DNA of 64,000 nucleotides, from the NCBI GenBank assembly GCA_020137815.1, contig CM035353.1:1446959-1510958 (forward strand), written 5' to 3'. Below are positions 41,142 through 51,545 of the stretch, piece by piece. Position 1 is the first letter of the stretch; each line of letters starts with the position of its first letter. The position numbers were made by a program, and so were the translations under genes. Origin of the DNA: Hormiphora californensis. Lineage: Eukaryota > Ctenophora > Tentaculata > Cydippida > Pleurobrachiidae. The notes under the pieces are model-generated. The model did not search any database and had not been told where the DNA came from. It saw only the letters and a program-made list of their open reading frames with translations.

Positions 41142-41301
41142 CCAGCTTGGTATTTCCATCTGACAGATCTAATGATGATTCCCCTCTCTACAGTGGTGGT
41201 AGTGGTTCAAGTGGTTACATACCAAAGGATGGAAGTAGCAGTAGTGGTTCTGGAGATGGCAAGGGAAGCTATAACAATGGAGATATGAACAGCGACACAA
41301 G
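30487..41301 (+). CDS. Dispatched-like sterol-sensing/RND membrane protein, first half
   Basis: Exons: 30487-31013, 31515-31673, 31784-32042, 32400-32539, 33955-34126, 34356-34491, 34676-34787, 35842-35971, 38461-38530, 39258-39413, 39564-39756, 39870-40020, 40324-40425 and 41146-41301. TM1 is FIYLICLTIIIIIISSLAFV. Exon 3 has the Dispatched-like FGFPIKGYRDW. Exons 4-6 form a sterol-sensing domain with the RND signature GIGVDDAFVF and TSATTAVAY. Exon 12 starts the second RND half (LILVFAVILAFSIWGGTQIQ) with TPNHPPEIFPRDSNIQ, as in Dispatched. Dispatched exports lipid-modified Hedgehog using a Na+ gradient through the paired Asp. Exon 8 does not keep frame: phase 2 entry gives a stop while the exit frame fits exon 9, so an indel is likely. 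The second SSD-like helices and C-terminus are not found downstream. The last recognisable exon is Gly/Ser-rich. The gene is therefore partial, or the downstream part is misassembled. Confidence 0.8.
31272..31325 (+). repeat. partial upstream copy of exon 2 acceptor
   Basis: CTCTCAGATTCTG and TCTGATGACGACATCCCAGA repeat the start of the true exon 2 (31515), with a 15-base insertion. Confidence 0.75.
31330..31492 (+). repeat. 30-bp tandem repeat with GTAACCATGGTAAC
   Basis: Unit CCATATATTAGTAACCATGG plus TAACCCCCCT, about five copies, ending in (ATGGTAACC)n. Related words occur at 34855-34900, 35755-35830 and 56855-56893. Confidence 0.9.
32013..32255 (+). repeat. 40-bp minisatellite copying exon 3 end and its splice donor
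   Basis: Unit GTCTACCGATCTATACGATT plus ATCAGGTGACTATTAGCTGG, about six copies. The first copy is the true exon end (TATCAG|GTGACT), so every unit carries a donor. Confidence 0.93.
32661..33954 (+). repeat. 43-bp minisatellite copying exon 5 acceptor, about 30 copies
   Basis: Unit CAGTTACTTTGTGGTTCGTT plus TGATAATAACAGCATTTAATTCT. The true exon 5 (33955) begins with the same TTACTTTGTGGTCCGTGTGA, so each unit holds the AG acceptor and the first 20 or so exon bases. Two unit variants (GTCCGTGTG and GTTCGTTTG) alternate irregularly. The unit length is not a multiple of three. Confidence 0.95.
34773..35003 (+). repeat. tandem duplication across exon 7 donor
   Basis: AGAAGATATTCCCCTGGTAA at the exon end is repeated at 34917 as AGAAGATATTCCCATGGTAA. 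About 80 bases match, including the donor. Confidence 0.9.
35140..35840. other. intron 7 remainder with foldback ends
   Basis: GGCCGGGGGGGGG...GGCCGGCTGAAGTTTTTGAAG (35161-35195) is mirrored by AGTTTTTGAAGTCAACCGGCCCCCCCCC (35718-35750), suggesting a 600-bp foldback element. The inside is AT-rich without genes. Confidence 0.65.
35972..38345 (+). repeat. 11-bp satellite TACACAATTAG, about 215 copies
   Basis: The array begins exactly at exon 8's donor (CAACAG|GTACATAATTAG): the donor GT plus following bases is the first unit. Variants (TGCAC, TAGAC, TAAAC, CAATCAG, ATTTG, ATTATGTAG) recur together near 37110-37205, 37545-37640 and 37990-38075, giving a higher-order period of about 435 bp. Confidence 0.96.
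38531..39257. other. intron 9 of the Dispatched-like gene
   Basis: Contains imperfect CT tracts (38825-38895), a direct repeat of GTGTCATTATACTGTCACTC (near 39013-39110, about 50 bp apart) and a poly-C tract (39206-39221). No gene. Confidence 0.6.
40202..40323 (+). repeat. duplicated exon 13 acceptor
   Basis: GAGCTAAGTGTTTTGTTCCAG|GTGT (40202-40226) is repeated as GAGCTAAGTGTTCATGTTTCAG|GTGT before the true exon 13 at 40324. Confidence 0.75.
40467..40552. repeat. CAGGAACC-family MITE, partial copy
   Basis: Contains CTGATAACCAGTCACGTGAC and TTGTTTCGGTCGTTTCCTG; in the intron between exons 13 and 14 of the Dispatched-like gene. Confidence 0.75.
41095..41138 (+). repeat. (CT)n polypyrimidine tract at exon 14 acceptor
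   Basis: A pure CT run of more than 40 bases ends 7 bases before the acceptor CACCAG|CTTGG. Confidence 0.9.
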
Positions 41302-41317
41302 GTAGGAATTGGGAAAT

Positions 41318-41350
<33 letters not shown>

Positions 41351-41365
41351 GGGGGTGGGGGGTGG
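41318..41365 (+). repeat. G homopolymer
   Basis: About 30 Gs and then G-rich sequence, directly downstream of the last Dispatched-like exon found. Confidence 0.9.
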
Positions 41366-41571
41366 TTGGGAACTGGTGGGGATTAGAAAACCATGGGGTG
41401 ATATCAATACTAAATGAGAGATGAGCTAATATGAAATGATCTTATGATGAAAGATGTCCAATATGTTACATATTAATGACTGGGCAACATAGCTTCCTCG
41501 GTATGGTATCTGCAATCTTCATATTATATTGTATTACATATTGTGATTGGATTAGTCCAACTGTTTGTTCG

Positions 41572-41670
41572 TAAAACTCGAGATGTAACCCTGGCCAGTG
41601 TACCCCAGACCTATTCTGATCAGAACGGGTCTGGGGTACGCTGACCAGGGTTACATCTCGAGTTTTACGA
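41572..41670. mobile_element. 100-bp palindromic element
   Basis: GTAAAACTCGAGATGTAACC on the left and GGTTACATCTCGAGTTTTAC on the right, with a second inner arm CCCAGACC...GGTCTGGGG. Nearly the whole length can fold. Confidence 0.9.
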
Positions 41671-41915
41671 CGGAATCCCCTAGTGCAGTCAGCTTAGGCC
41701 GGAGCATTTTTCATCCGAGGTTGAACTTTCTTCAGGCACGGGGTGAGTTGCAGGACTTCAAAGAAATGTCTTCTGATATTGGTACAATTGTTCCTTTCCT
41801 TCTTTCCACAGGTCCTCTTCACTCTCCAAAAATTTTGGACCAAAAATATTACAAAACGTTGCCCACTGAGATCTTTAAAATGTACAATTCCAACACATGC
41901 CACTGTATTGAACTG

Positions 41916-42000
41916 CAGTCGGACCTCGATTTACCGGGATGCTCGGGGGAAAGGGTTTTACCTGGTAAATCTGAGTTCCGGTAAATCGGCATCCGACTGT
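41916..42000. mobile_element. pogo-like MITE, 85-bp copy
   Basis: Ends CAGTCGGACCTCGATTTACC and GGTAAATCGGCATCCGACTG. Same family as 49403-49574 and 54250-54915. Confidence 0.8.
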
Positions 42001-42064
42001 ATTAGTTCAGCCAGCTCTGTGGTTATTGTGTGTGTGTGTGTGACCCCTACCGTGATTGATCTCT

Positions 42065-42155
42065 TCTGAGTCACGTGACACCATCGCGTTGTTTTGATTG
42101 GTGGACCTCCTGTCACATGACACCATCCTGTTGTTTTGATTGGTGGACCTCCTAA
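42065..42155 (+). repeat. 46-bp tandem duplication
   Basis: TGTTTTGATTGGTGGACCTC occurs twice, each preceded by GACACCATC. Confidence 0.85.
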
Positions 42156-42517
42156 TTAGAAACCAATACGACCCCCACTGCTACACACGAATCATCAATA
42201 AAACATCATATATCCGCGACACGTTTAAGATTAGCCCCCCCCCCCCAAAAGGAAAATATATGCTTTTTTGTGCCTATAATGACAAATAAATGAAAGATCA
42301 GCCCGGTGTCAATTGCATGAAAAACGGACGGACGGACTTTAAATAGAAAACACGAATTATTTTGGAAATAATTTTACCGTAGCTTTCAAGTTTCAAATTG
42401 GGTATTCTTCGTTAGCGGACCTGTCGGACACCCGTTATACACGTCAACTTTATAGACTACAACAGGAAGGGTGTTTCAATGGACCTTGCAGGTAATGGGG
42501 ATCCCTTCCTGGTTGAT

Positions 42518-42519
<2 letters not shown>

Positions 42520-42592
<73 letters not shown>

Positions 42593-43060
42593 TCGACGAG
42601 AGAGATAGAGAGAGAGAGAGAGTCGAGAGAGCCTCATGCGTCGCGTCCGTCTCGCGATGCTCTCTCTACTCTCGCCTACTCGCGCCCCGTCATCCTCGAT
42701 CCGACGCAGCTCTCCTCTCGCCTCTCGTCCTGCTCTCCGCTCTCTCTCTCTCTCTCTCGCTACGCCCCGCTACTTCCCTCGCTCTTCCGGGGGCTCGCTT
42801 GCAGCCCATCTTTGTGTTGCTCTCCTCTCTGCGCTCCGCTCTCTGAGCTGCGGCTCTCTCGTGCGACTACTCGTCTCTCTTTCTCTCTCGCGCTTTCCCG
42901 CTCTCCCCTCCGCGACGCGTCTCGGCTACTCTCTCTCGCCTCTCCGCTCCTCCCGCTCTCAGAGCGGCGCAGCGCGAGCTCAGACGAGAAGTGGGTGCTT
43001 TTGCGGCGGCGAAATCGCAGGGCGTTGTCCTCTTACCAGGTGCCTTTCGATCAATGTAAC
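42520..43060. other. (GA)n tract followed by anomalous GC/CT-rich sequence
   Basis: A GA run (42522-42588) changes abruptly into 450 bases of CG-rich, CTCTC/CGCTC-rich sequence unlike anything nearby, with CpG density far above the surroundings. Reading frames through it are Ser/Arg/Leu low-complexity. It resembles erroneous consensus generated from a microsatellite. Confidence 0.55.
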
Positions 43061-43259
43061 GTGTAATAAAACTATATACCCCATCTAGCCCCCAATACTT
43101 GAGATACACGAATTGAATTACAGGATTATTTCTGCCTGTAATTACGCAGTTATACCCACGAACAGAGCTGTACTGCACAGTATATTACACATGAGGTACT
43201 TGCGTAGGTTTATGAATATTTAAAAAGTTCATACACAATACACTCAATATGTTAAAACA

Positions 43260-45657
43260 TCAGTTACTCTCTAAAATCCAGACAGGTCGCTCAACATTCC
43301 ACGTTTGTCCGTCTGTCTGTCCACACACCCTCAACCCTAACCCGGGGTAAATCTGACCCCTCCGCTGGGGGAGGACTGTCACGCATCTATCCACGTTTAC
43401 AAGTAATATCCCATCCGCAGAGTCCTGTAATACCCATTCCTGGGTGGGCTGCCCTGAGGTGCACTTCCTAACTCCAATGCTGTCTTGCTGGGGATCTGCA
43501 GTCCAGCACCATCCATCATGAGTTAGAATTCTCCCATTCTTTGTTATCCTGATATACTGACTATCTAGTACAGTTGCCCTCTCACCGTGGCATGAAAATA
43601 ACAGTACCGACCTCTCTGATGTGTCTTTGTACGCCTCCATAAATGACGAATCAATACAAAGATCATAGTTGTTGGAGCTGTGAAATGTTCCGAGTTCCGT
43701 ATTTGTCTCAAAGTTATTCATTGATAACAAGGAACCTCCGTTAAATATGTATCGACTATACCAAGAAAAAGGACGGCAGGATGAACTATCAAAACGTTTC
43801 CTTATCACATCACTTATCGCAGCTATCTCACTCTCATTCCTAGATACCATCTGAGCTAGTGCCCGTTTAGTATTGTCATCGCCCTCAAAATTGATGGCTT
43901 CTGCCATTGCTTCCTTGATGAGGTTCTGAAACATTTCCTGATCGTTTTGGAGGTACCTATCTAGCCAGGGATCATTGCCATTGAAGTGTAGTACCTGGCT
44001 GCAACATGACATCTTCACCCCGCCCCCGCATAACCAGGCTCGTAGTGCCATTCTGCTGTTCTCAACTCCCCAACTATGACCTAGGTAGAAGTAGTGGTTT
44101 ACAATGATGTTATTTAATCCTTTTCTGTTTAGATCATGGCAGTGTTTAGTAAGCGTAGCGAATTAGTTGTAATCAATGAGGAGGGAGGGCGGTCCGCGGT
44201 ATATTATAGTGCACGACTCTAGGTTCTCACTCTAGGTCCTGAGCTTTAGATATATACCTAGAATGCTGTTAGGGAAGATACGTTTGAGGAAAGTTGTTTC
44301 AGCCAGTAAAGCCCCGCCAGCTAGTCCAGCGGAGGAGTAGGGTAACACCTCATCGAGATCTCCCTGGTATCCCAGGAACAGAAGGGTACCTCCATCAGGA
44401 ACAACTGTGTACCTACGTAGCACCCGTGGCGGTAATTTGAGGAATACACGTCATACCAATATGAAAGGGTAGGCACTGTTGTAAGGATTTCTAACATCAC
44501 TCCTTACTAAGGAATCCCAGCTCTATACCTGTTAGTAAAAGCAGTTGGGTTATCCCTCTCCTGTAGCATGTTAATACATGGAACTGCGATGGCCTGTGGC
44601 CATCGGACTACTACGTCTAGTAGGGGCTGTAACCAGAGGGGAGTGACTAACATATGCGAGTCAAGTATAACTGTATAGTCTCCTGTAGCCAAGTCTACTC
44701 CTGAAATGTGGAATGTGGAATACGATACCAAGTCATTTGAGTTGAACGACTTTCTTCCGTAATAACTAAACAGTAAAAGCAAGCGATATTGGTTGTTCGG
44801 GCAGAAGAGACTTATCTGCACCTTAGATAATGTTACATCTGTGTACCTGTCTGTCGGGCATCAGTTATACCGAGGGGTATTTCGGAGCGATACTGCCGGA
44901 TCCGTACACGATGCATCTCTGCAAAGAGATCAATTTCCCTGCTTAGGCATCCCGTTGCTGACATTGGCGTATCTCCCTGATCATATTCCTCCTCAGCACA
45001 GAGTTCCTATGAAACATATTATGTCAACAAGAATATATCTGGGTCGTTGTTTCTTCAAAGAAGTCAGGAAATTTTACTGCTATTATACCTGGTGAAGATC
45101 CGAGTAGTCATCAACGAGGACTATCTCGTGTAGCAGGTGAGAGGGGCTGTGATGGACGAGATGAGTCAGTGTCCGGAGAAGGAGATATGGGAGCTCATTC
45201 CGGTATGAAATTACCACAGAAACCTTACCAATAGTAGCTTCCCCGTGCAAGTGTACTAAACAACGCTCTTGGAATGTGTCAACTGTTAGACTGGTTGAAA
45301 TGGAAGTTTTACTCCTTGTTGTAAATGAAATTCTGTCTTACCATTAAACAGAGGAGGTTGATCTTGGCTGAGCAGATCTTTCGATGTCTCTAGAACCACA
45401 CTCCGATGATAGAACTTATCAAGCTCCCTGGTGTATATCCCATACCCCGCAACTTGACGTCTGTAGCGGTACTGCGTTGCAACGCGATACTTCACCGATC
45501 TGACAGTTTCCTTGCCGCCAAAAGTCAGGGGCTTGATTGAAACCGATAGTACTGCGTTGGTGGCGATGGTTCGGCAGAGATAGAAGGATGTGGAGAGGAT
45601 AAACACAGTTGTAATAATGAACGCAGGGAGAATACACAGTAACGATGGTCTCATCAT
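43260..45657 (-). CDS. polypeptide N-acetylgalactosaminyltransferase-like, 600 aa
   Basis: Six exons: 45657-45342, 45267-45089, 45006-44847, 44700-44529, 44412-44258 and 44080-43260; phases agree. The N-terminal anchor is LCILPAFIITTVFILSTSFY (type II Golgi topology). Catalytic landmarks: SVVISYRNE, HEIVLVDDYSD, TGDYTVILDSHMLVTPLW (DSH metal/UDP site; the usual DxH), AGLAGGALLAE (GG loop) and HSWGVENSRMALRAWLCGGG (the WGxEN acceptor motif, with V for G). The C-terminal third is a ricin-type lectin fold (GERATVLDSQYIRI, ILTHDGWCW, then TQEWVLQ, then QTWNV). GalNAc-Ts start mucin-type O-glycosylation in the Golgi. The last exon is partly duplicated downstream of the 5' end at 45890-46480. Confidence 0.88.
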
Positions 45658-45889
45658 TTCAAGTGAGCACTGGGTAACAAAATGATGAGTGGCAAGGTAT
45701 CATGATAGCAGGTATATCATTTGTACACACATTAACAACACAAAAAGTAGTTGGGTGAATTTAATCACCACAAGATAGGTATAAAAATCATATTGTTAAC
45801 ATTACAACCCCCTATTGCACATATGTCTAGAGGCACGAATGTTCTATACGTTTGACTTATTCGATGGTCCTATGTAAGGCTTAATGAAT

Positions 45890-46480
45890 TTTAAACGTTC
45901 ATACACACTACCACCTCCCGAAGCATCAGTTACTCTCTAAAATCCAGACAGCCGCTCAACATTCCACGTTTTTCCGTCTGTCTGTCCACACAAACCCTCA
46001 AACCCCCTCAACCCTAACCCGGGGTAAATCTGACCCCTCCGCTGGGGGAGGACTGTCACGCATCTATCCACGTTACAAGTAATATCCCATCCGCAGAGTC
46101 CTGTAATACCCATTCCTGGGTGGGTGCCCTGAGGTGCACTTCTAACTCCAATGCTGTCTTCTGGGGATCTGCAGTCCAGCACCATCCATCATGGTTAGAA
46201 TTCTCCCATTCTTTGTTATCCTGATATACTGACTATTAGTACAGTTGCCCTCTCACCGTGGCATGAAAATAACAGTACCGACCTCTCTGATGTGTCTTTT
46301 ACTGCCTCCATAAATGACGAATCAATACAAAGATCATAGTTGTTGGCGCGTGAAATGTTCCGAGTTCCGTATTTTGTCTCAAAGTTATTCATTGATAACA
46401 AGGAACCTCCGTTAAATATGTATACGACTATACCAAGAAAAAAGGACGGCAGGATGAACTATCCAAAACGTTTCCTTAGA
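45890..46480 (-). pseudogene. decayed partial copy of the GalNAc-T last exon
   Basis: Matches 43205-43805 over about 590 bases, with many single-base deletions that break frame (for example the Cys-Thr-Ser-Gly and Asp-Ser-Gln-Tyr regions). The copy stops abruptly near TCCTTAGAAAC. It lies about 230 bases upstream of the intact gene's start and in the same orientation. It could be a tandem duplication remnant or a poorly polished haplotype copy. Confidence 0.85.
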
Positions 46481-46514
46481 AACAGCACTTATTTAATATT
46501 ACATGATTCGAAAA

Positions 46515-46610
46515 CTCACGTGTCACTCACGTGTCACTCACATGTCACTCACGTGTCACTCACGTGTCACTCACGTGTCACTCACGTGTCACTCACGTGT
46601 CACTCACTCT
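46515..46610 (+). repeat. CACGTGTCACT tandem repeat
   Basis: Unit of 11 bases CACGTGTCACT, about eight to nine copies, containing an E-box (CACGTG) in each. GAGCCATAGTTG direct repeats follow at 46650-46720. Confidence 0.9.
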
Positions 46611-46815
46611 CACTAGCTTTGGCTCATAGAACCTAATCAGATCACATTTCTATGAGCCATAGTTGTATGCATCTATGGCTCATAAAATCTATGAGCCATA
46701 GTTGCATGAGCCATAGTTGTAGGTCACCGTTTGTATAACTGACACCAGTTTTGGGTTGGTTTAGGATACTATAATAAATAATACTATAATTATACTAATT
46801 AATATATTTGTACAG

Positions 46816-49800
46816 ATTCAGGTACGCAGGTACCCTTTGAGGCGGTATCAACTAGGTCACATGATGGTGATCCGGATCATGTGGCGTTCAAGATGATCAA
46901 TGGGGTGGTAACTGACCCTGCAGATTACTTTCACTCCGCCGTGGATATGGAACCAGAATGGGCAACGTTTACATTTGCTGAACCAACAAGGTTTATCAGT
47001 ACTGTTGCTGTCATCAACAGGTATGATCATGCAATGTAATTATTCTATTGGATTATACATACAATGGATGTGGCACTCCAGTGCAGTAGGTGTCTTTTTA
47101 CCGTATATTTCAGACTGAATCAGTAGTTTCATTACCGTTTTCTCACTCTCAGTGGAGAATTCATGTTGTAACTAAACCTAAATTTAGCAATTTTTATTTG
47201 CAGGTGGACTGATTGGAGCACTGTTAGTGATCGTATCACAGGCACGCAGGTTTATCTTATTGGTGTCTACGCCAACATATCCTGTGGGGTAATCCGCTTT
47301 ACGAGTGATTCATGTACCCGTCTAGAACAACGTACCTCTTATGTCTCATGCCCTGTGTCAAATGAGCCTGTTGTCGCTGTGTATCTCTATGATGACACAC
47401 CAGAAGCAAAATACGACAATGGAAAGGTATGTCGAGCTGTTATACGTGATTTATAAAATTAGTTTTTGTCATTCCATTTCCATAATATCTAAACCCTTTT
47501 AGATCATAATGAACATCGCAGAAGTCATTGCATATCAGTCAGATGAATACGGTTCACAAGGTAACTTTATTTTTTGTAACCTTATTGGCATACCAATGCT
47601 TCATCCTCTTTTTGTTGCTAGTGGATGTTATTCGGCCTTCGGCGCGAATTCCATACTTAACGGGTGACAACTAAAAATTGTCCCTAATTTAAAACGGCTG
47701 TATAAATTTTCTCTTTTGAGATACAGCTTCAGGTCAGTGATAGAACGATTTTTCAGACAATTTTGAATCGGAATAACATACCGGCAAAGTCAAAAAAGTT
47801 CATTTTCATTGCGATATCGCATCATTTCCTCTTGTCCCTCCAAAGCATGTAGTACGGAGATTTGAAATTTCTATGTTATCAGAAACGACCTTCCCGATGA
47901 GATAGAATTCTCAAAATTGGAAGTCTGGTTGTTGATACCATAACCAACATAACTGCCAAGTTTAAAAATTTCAGCTCATTAGGAAGTTGGTTTTCCACGT
48001 CATTAATGTTTCAAGAGATTGTCGAAATGGCGATTTCTCAAATTACCTGTAAACTACGCTTCATTACAGAAGATTCTGATCAGGAAATTGATATTTACGA
48101 AGTTTGAAACAAAGTTAATTTCGTTCAAAATTGTCTGAAAAATCATTATATCACTATCCCGAAGCTGTATCTCAAACAGAACAGGCGCTAGAGGTGCTAG
48201 AAGATTGTGTAGATTTCACGTACTTCATGCTTTGGTGGGGCAAGAGGAAATGATGCGATATCGCAATGAAAATGAACTTTTTAGTCTTCGCCGTTATGTT
48301 ACTCCGATTTAAAATTGTCTGAAAAATCGTTCTATCACTGGCCCGAAGCTGTATCTCAAAAGGGAAAATTTCTACAGCCGTTTTAAATTAGGGACAATTT
48401 TTAGTTGTCACCCGTTACAGTGCTGCTTGTAGTGAGAATACGGTGTCTGAATAATACGGTATTTTACCATTACGGTTTCTGAAATACATATGTATTTGAA
48501 ATACATATATATTTCGGTGTCACGTGTTGTCAATCTGGCGCTCTGATTGGTCTCGTCTTACCGTTTTTCACTAATACCGTGTTGAACCGATACTGTATTC
48601 TCACTACAAGCACCCATGTTAGAAAAAGTCAGTGTTTTGAGCCACCCCCCCCCCCCCACCCCTGCTGTAGTCTGTACGAATATCAAGGGGGGTCCCGCCA
48701 CCCCTGTTTGCCACATATAATAACCTATCTATTCTATCCTTAGAGTTAGACATTAAAGAGGGTATATGGAATGAAGGTGTCTCTGAACAATACCCAAAGT
48801 CTATCTTCTCGCCATCCCGCCTTCTAACTATCCAAAGGGGAGACCTTATAAAGTAGGTGTGATTGCAAGCTTCTTAAGTTCATTAGGTCCGCGGCAGCTG
48901 TATACTCCTGTCAGCTGCTGATGCTCTGATCAGAGTAATTAGCTGATGTGTTTCATTTTGCAGTCAGTATGTCAAGGGTTTCCATGGCATTGAGAATGCC
49001 TTTGACGGGGATCTGAGTACTTACGCAGTGTCTACCAACGAGGGGAGTTTCAGATTCACTTTGGCAGATAAATTCGTTGCCGTCTGGGCCGTATGCATCG
49101 AATTTGAGTGAGCAGTTTAATTTTTAATTTATACCTTCATTTCTGATAGTAGAGAGGAAGGTTTTTAATTACTACAAATACTAATTACTTACTGACGTGT
49201 ATTTTGCAAAATTGTGTAGGCCCTGGTCTGTGGAGCTAAAGCGATTTCTAAATTCGCTGATTTTCGTGTATTCTGAACTGGAAGGAACACCTGGACATAT
49301 ATGCAACCTCATACAAATGGTCAGTATATTATACACGTATATGTAAATTAATGGAACAACTATACATATATAGGTGGTTAATGGTTATAATAGTATTATA
49401 TACAGTCGGACCCCGATTTCACGGCACCCTCGGAGGAAAGGATTTTGTCCGTTAAATCGGGGTGTCCGCTAAATCGGGGTCAAATAATGTTAATTTCCCA
49501 TATCGGGGGAAGATTATGCTGCCGTTAAATCGGGGCGCCGTTAAATCGGGGGCCGTTAAATCGGGGTCCGACTGTATTATAATGTATAGCTTGATTTAGT
49601 TGGGATTCCCTGCAGAGTGAAGGAACGTCCGTTTACTACATCTTCTGTGAGGAAAGAATGCGTGATTGGTACCATGAAACGATGACTGTGGTGGTAGAAT
49701 TTATGGACATCCACTCTTCAATGACACCCGCCATTCGAGAATTCCGGGCCTTTGGGTACACAAATGCTGGCAGACCTCTCTCCAATGAGAATAATGATAG

Positions 49801-49921
49801 TGAAATCCATCCAGCTCCTTCCCCCAATGGTATAGTGCAGTATTGCAATACTAGTAATAGTACCAGCTACATAGCCAGCACTATAATAATATCGTTATCT
49901 CAGCTGCCAATTATAGTCTGA
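46816..49921 (+). CDS. fucolectin-like (F-type lectin/discoidin-like) protein, C-terminal part
   Basis: Exons: 46816-47020, 47204-47426, 47503-47560, 48744-48852, 48964-49107, 49220-49319 and 49616-49921; phases agree. The first domain (exons 1-3) reads WATFTFAEPTRFISTVAVIN, RWTDWSTVSDRITGTQVYLI and IIMNIAEVIAY, the pattern of fucolectin/tachylectin-4/pentraxin domains (aromatic strand, RxDxxxRI..V, C..C, LxxxEVxVY). A second, more diverged copy follows (HGIENAFDGDLSTYAVSTNE, FRFTLADKFVAVWAVCIEF). The C-terminus NTSNSTSYIASTIIISLSQL is hydrophobic and may direct a GPI anchor or membrane insertion. The 5' end with signal peptide is not identified. A role in glycan binding or cell-surface recognition is inferred. 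Two introns host MITEs. Confidence 0.78.
47658..48417. mobile_element. 760-bp foldback element with TA flanks in the fucolectin-like gene
   Basis: Ends ACGGGTGACAACTAAAAATT and the inverse at 48392-48417; inverted similarity runs through ACGGCTGTA, GAGATACAGCTTC and GATAGAACGATTTTTCAGAC. TA flanks fit Tc1/mariner-like insertion. No coding capacity. Confidence 0.85.
48424..48613. mobile_element. 190-bp MITE with GCTTGTAGTGAGAATAC ends
   Basis: Left GCTTGTAGTGAGAATACGGT is mirrored at the right by ACTGTATTCTCACTACAAGC. Inner TACGGTATTTTACC is partly palindromic. It lies directly after the 760-bp element. Confidence 0.85.
49403..49574. mobile_element. pogo-like MITE, TA-flanked, 172 bp
   Basis: CAGTCGGACCCCGATTT... 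and ...AAATCGGGGTCCGACTG, both flanked by TA. It resembles termini of the pogo/Tigger group. It lies in the last intron of the fucolectin-like gene. Confidence 0.88.
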
Positions 49922-50752
49922 ACAGGCCGCGTGTTCAACACGCGGTTCCCACGCGAAATGAGAATAGGGCCAATATGCTTTGACAGATATAATTTACTTT
50001 TTAGATAATAAAAAGGTGGTTGGAAGTACAATTGGGTTATCCGTTGGTTATCTGGAGTTCCGGTATTCACAAAACTTCGATCTCCTCTCTGTCAAGTCCC
50101 CTGCTGATATGGACCCTCTGCGTGAGGATAACTAGGGACGATATCAGGTCACGTGACTGGTTATTAGCCAATCAGGGACCAGTATTTCTTGATTCGGTCG
50201 GTTCCTGGAAGATATAGTGCAGTGATGACCCATTCTACTTGTTATATAGGTGTCCACCTAACTCCGAGCCCACGTGTGACACGTGTGTAAATGCAGCGAA
50301 CTCCTTACCTTTACTTTCATAATACTATATAACTAATAAATTAGTTAATATTGTATAAATATCATTAGCAAGACTGTGTAAAGTAGAACTGTATGATCCG
50401 AATTAAATAAATGTATTATAGCGGTAAAAGGAGCTAGAATTCATTTAAGGTGGGGGCTGCAGGGGGCAAGACACAAAAGCCAGATTTCAGGGCGGGTTTG
50501 GGTTTTTTGGCTTTTTTGGGCCCTAAATTATAAAGGTAAAAATTTTCGGGGAAAAGCCAAAAAAGCCAGATCAAAAAGCCAGATCAAAAAAGCCAAAAAA
50601 TACCAGATCAAAAAAAGCCAAAAAAGCCAGATCAAAAAAGCCAAAAAAGCCAGATCAAAAAGCCAGATCAAAAAAGTTAGATCAATCCCAGATTTCAGGC
50701 GGGGTAGGTTTGGATTTTTTGGCCTACCCCGGACCCCCCCCCCCTTGAATAG

Positions 50753-50852
50753 TGTTCATGTGTTTATAATTATTCGGTACTACCCGCATCCTTCATACTA
50801 ATAATATGAAGGATGCGGGTAGTACCTCGAATAATTATAAACACATGAACAC
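50753..50852. repeat. 100-bp palindrome next to (TGTCTG)n
   Basis: GTGTTCATGTGTTTATAATT on the left and its complement on the right, with inner arms ACTACCCGCATCCTTCATAC. Followed by TGTCTG hexamers at 50872-50950. Confidence 0.92.
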
Positions 50853-50958
50853 AGACAAGAGAACACAAACTGTGTCTGTGTCTGTGTCTGTGTCTGTGTC
50901 TGTGTCTGTGTCTGTGTCTGTGTCTGTGTCTGTGTCTGTGTCTGTGTCTGTGCCATCG

Positions 50959-51545
50959 GCATGTAGGGCATTTGACCCCTATTTTCTGCCCTCCCTGCCG
51001 AATACTCATTACTCACTCCAAAAGAGTTTTCGGCAGGGATGGCATTTACCCCTCCTTTTCACCCTCTGTACCGACGATCGGCAGGGAGGGTATTTTACCC
51101 CTCCTTTTACCCTCTGTACCGACGATCGGTAGGGAAGGCGTTTCACTCCTTCTGTTGTGAGCTCGAGAATTTAGCTGACAGGCCAAATACGAAGAGTTCA
51201 CTGTGTACTGTTCCTCGTTAGGGTTAGGCCTTAGGGCGGTGGTTATGGTGGTGATTAGGTTGGTGGTTAGGGTGATGGTTTGGGCTAAGTTTGGGTTATG
51301 GTTTCGTCGGTATACAGAGGCCAGAGGGTGAAAAGGAGGGGTCAAATTCCCTCCCTGCCGATCGTCGGTAGAGCGGCTGGAAAGGAGGGGTGAATGCCCT
51401 CCCTGCCCACGGCCCTCCCTACCGATCGATAGGGAGGGCATTCGGCAGGGAGGGCAGGAAATAGGGGTCAAATGTCCTACATGTAGTACATGCCGACGGT
51501 GATCTCATCCCAATTTCGTCGGCATGTAGGGCATTAGACCCCTAT
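50959..51545. mobile_element. foldback element with CCCTCCCTGCCGA modules
   Basis: CATCGGCATGTAGGGCATTT at the left and its near-inverse at 51468-51500; inside, CCCCTCCTTTTCACCCTCTGTACCGACGATCGG modules repeat in both orientations. A partial extra module follows at 51517-51580. Confidence 0.8.
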
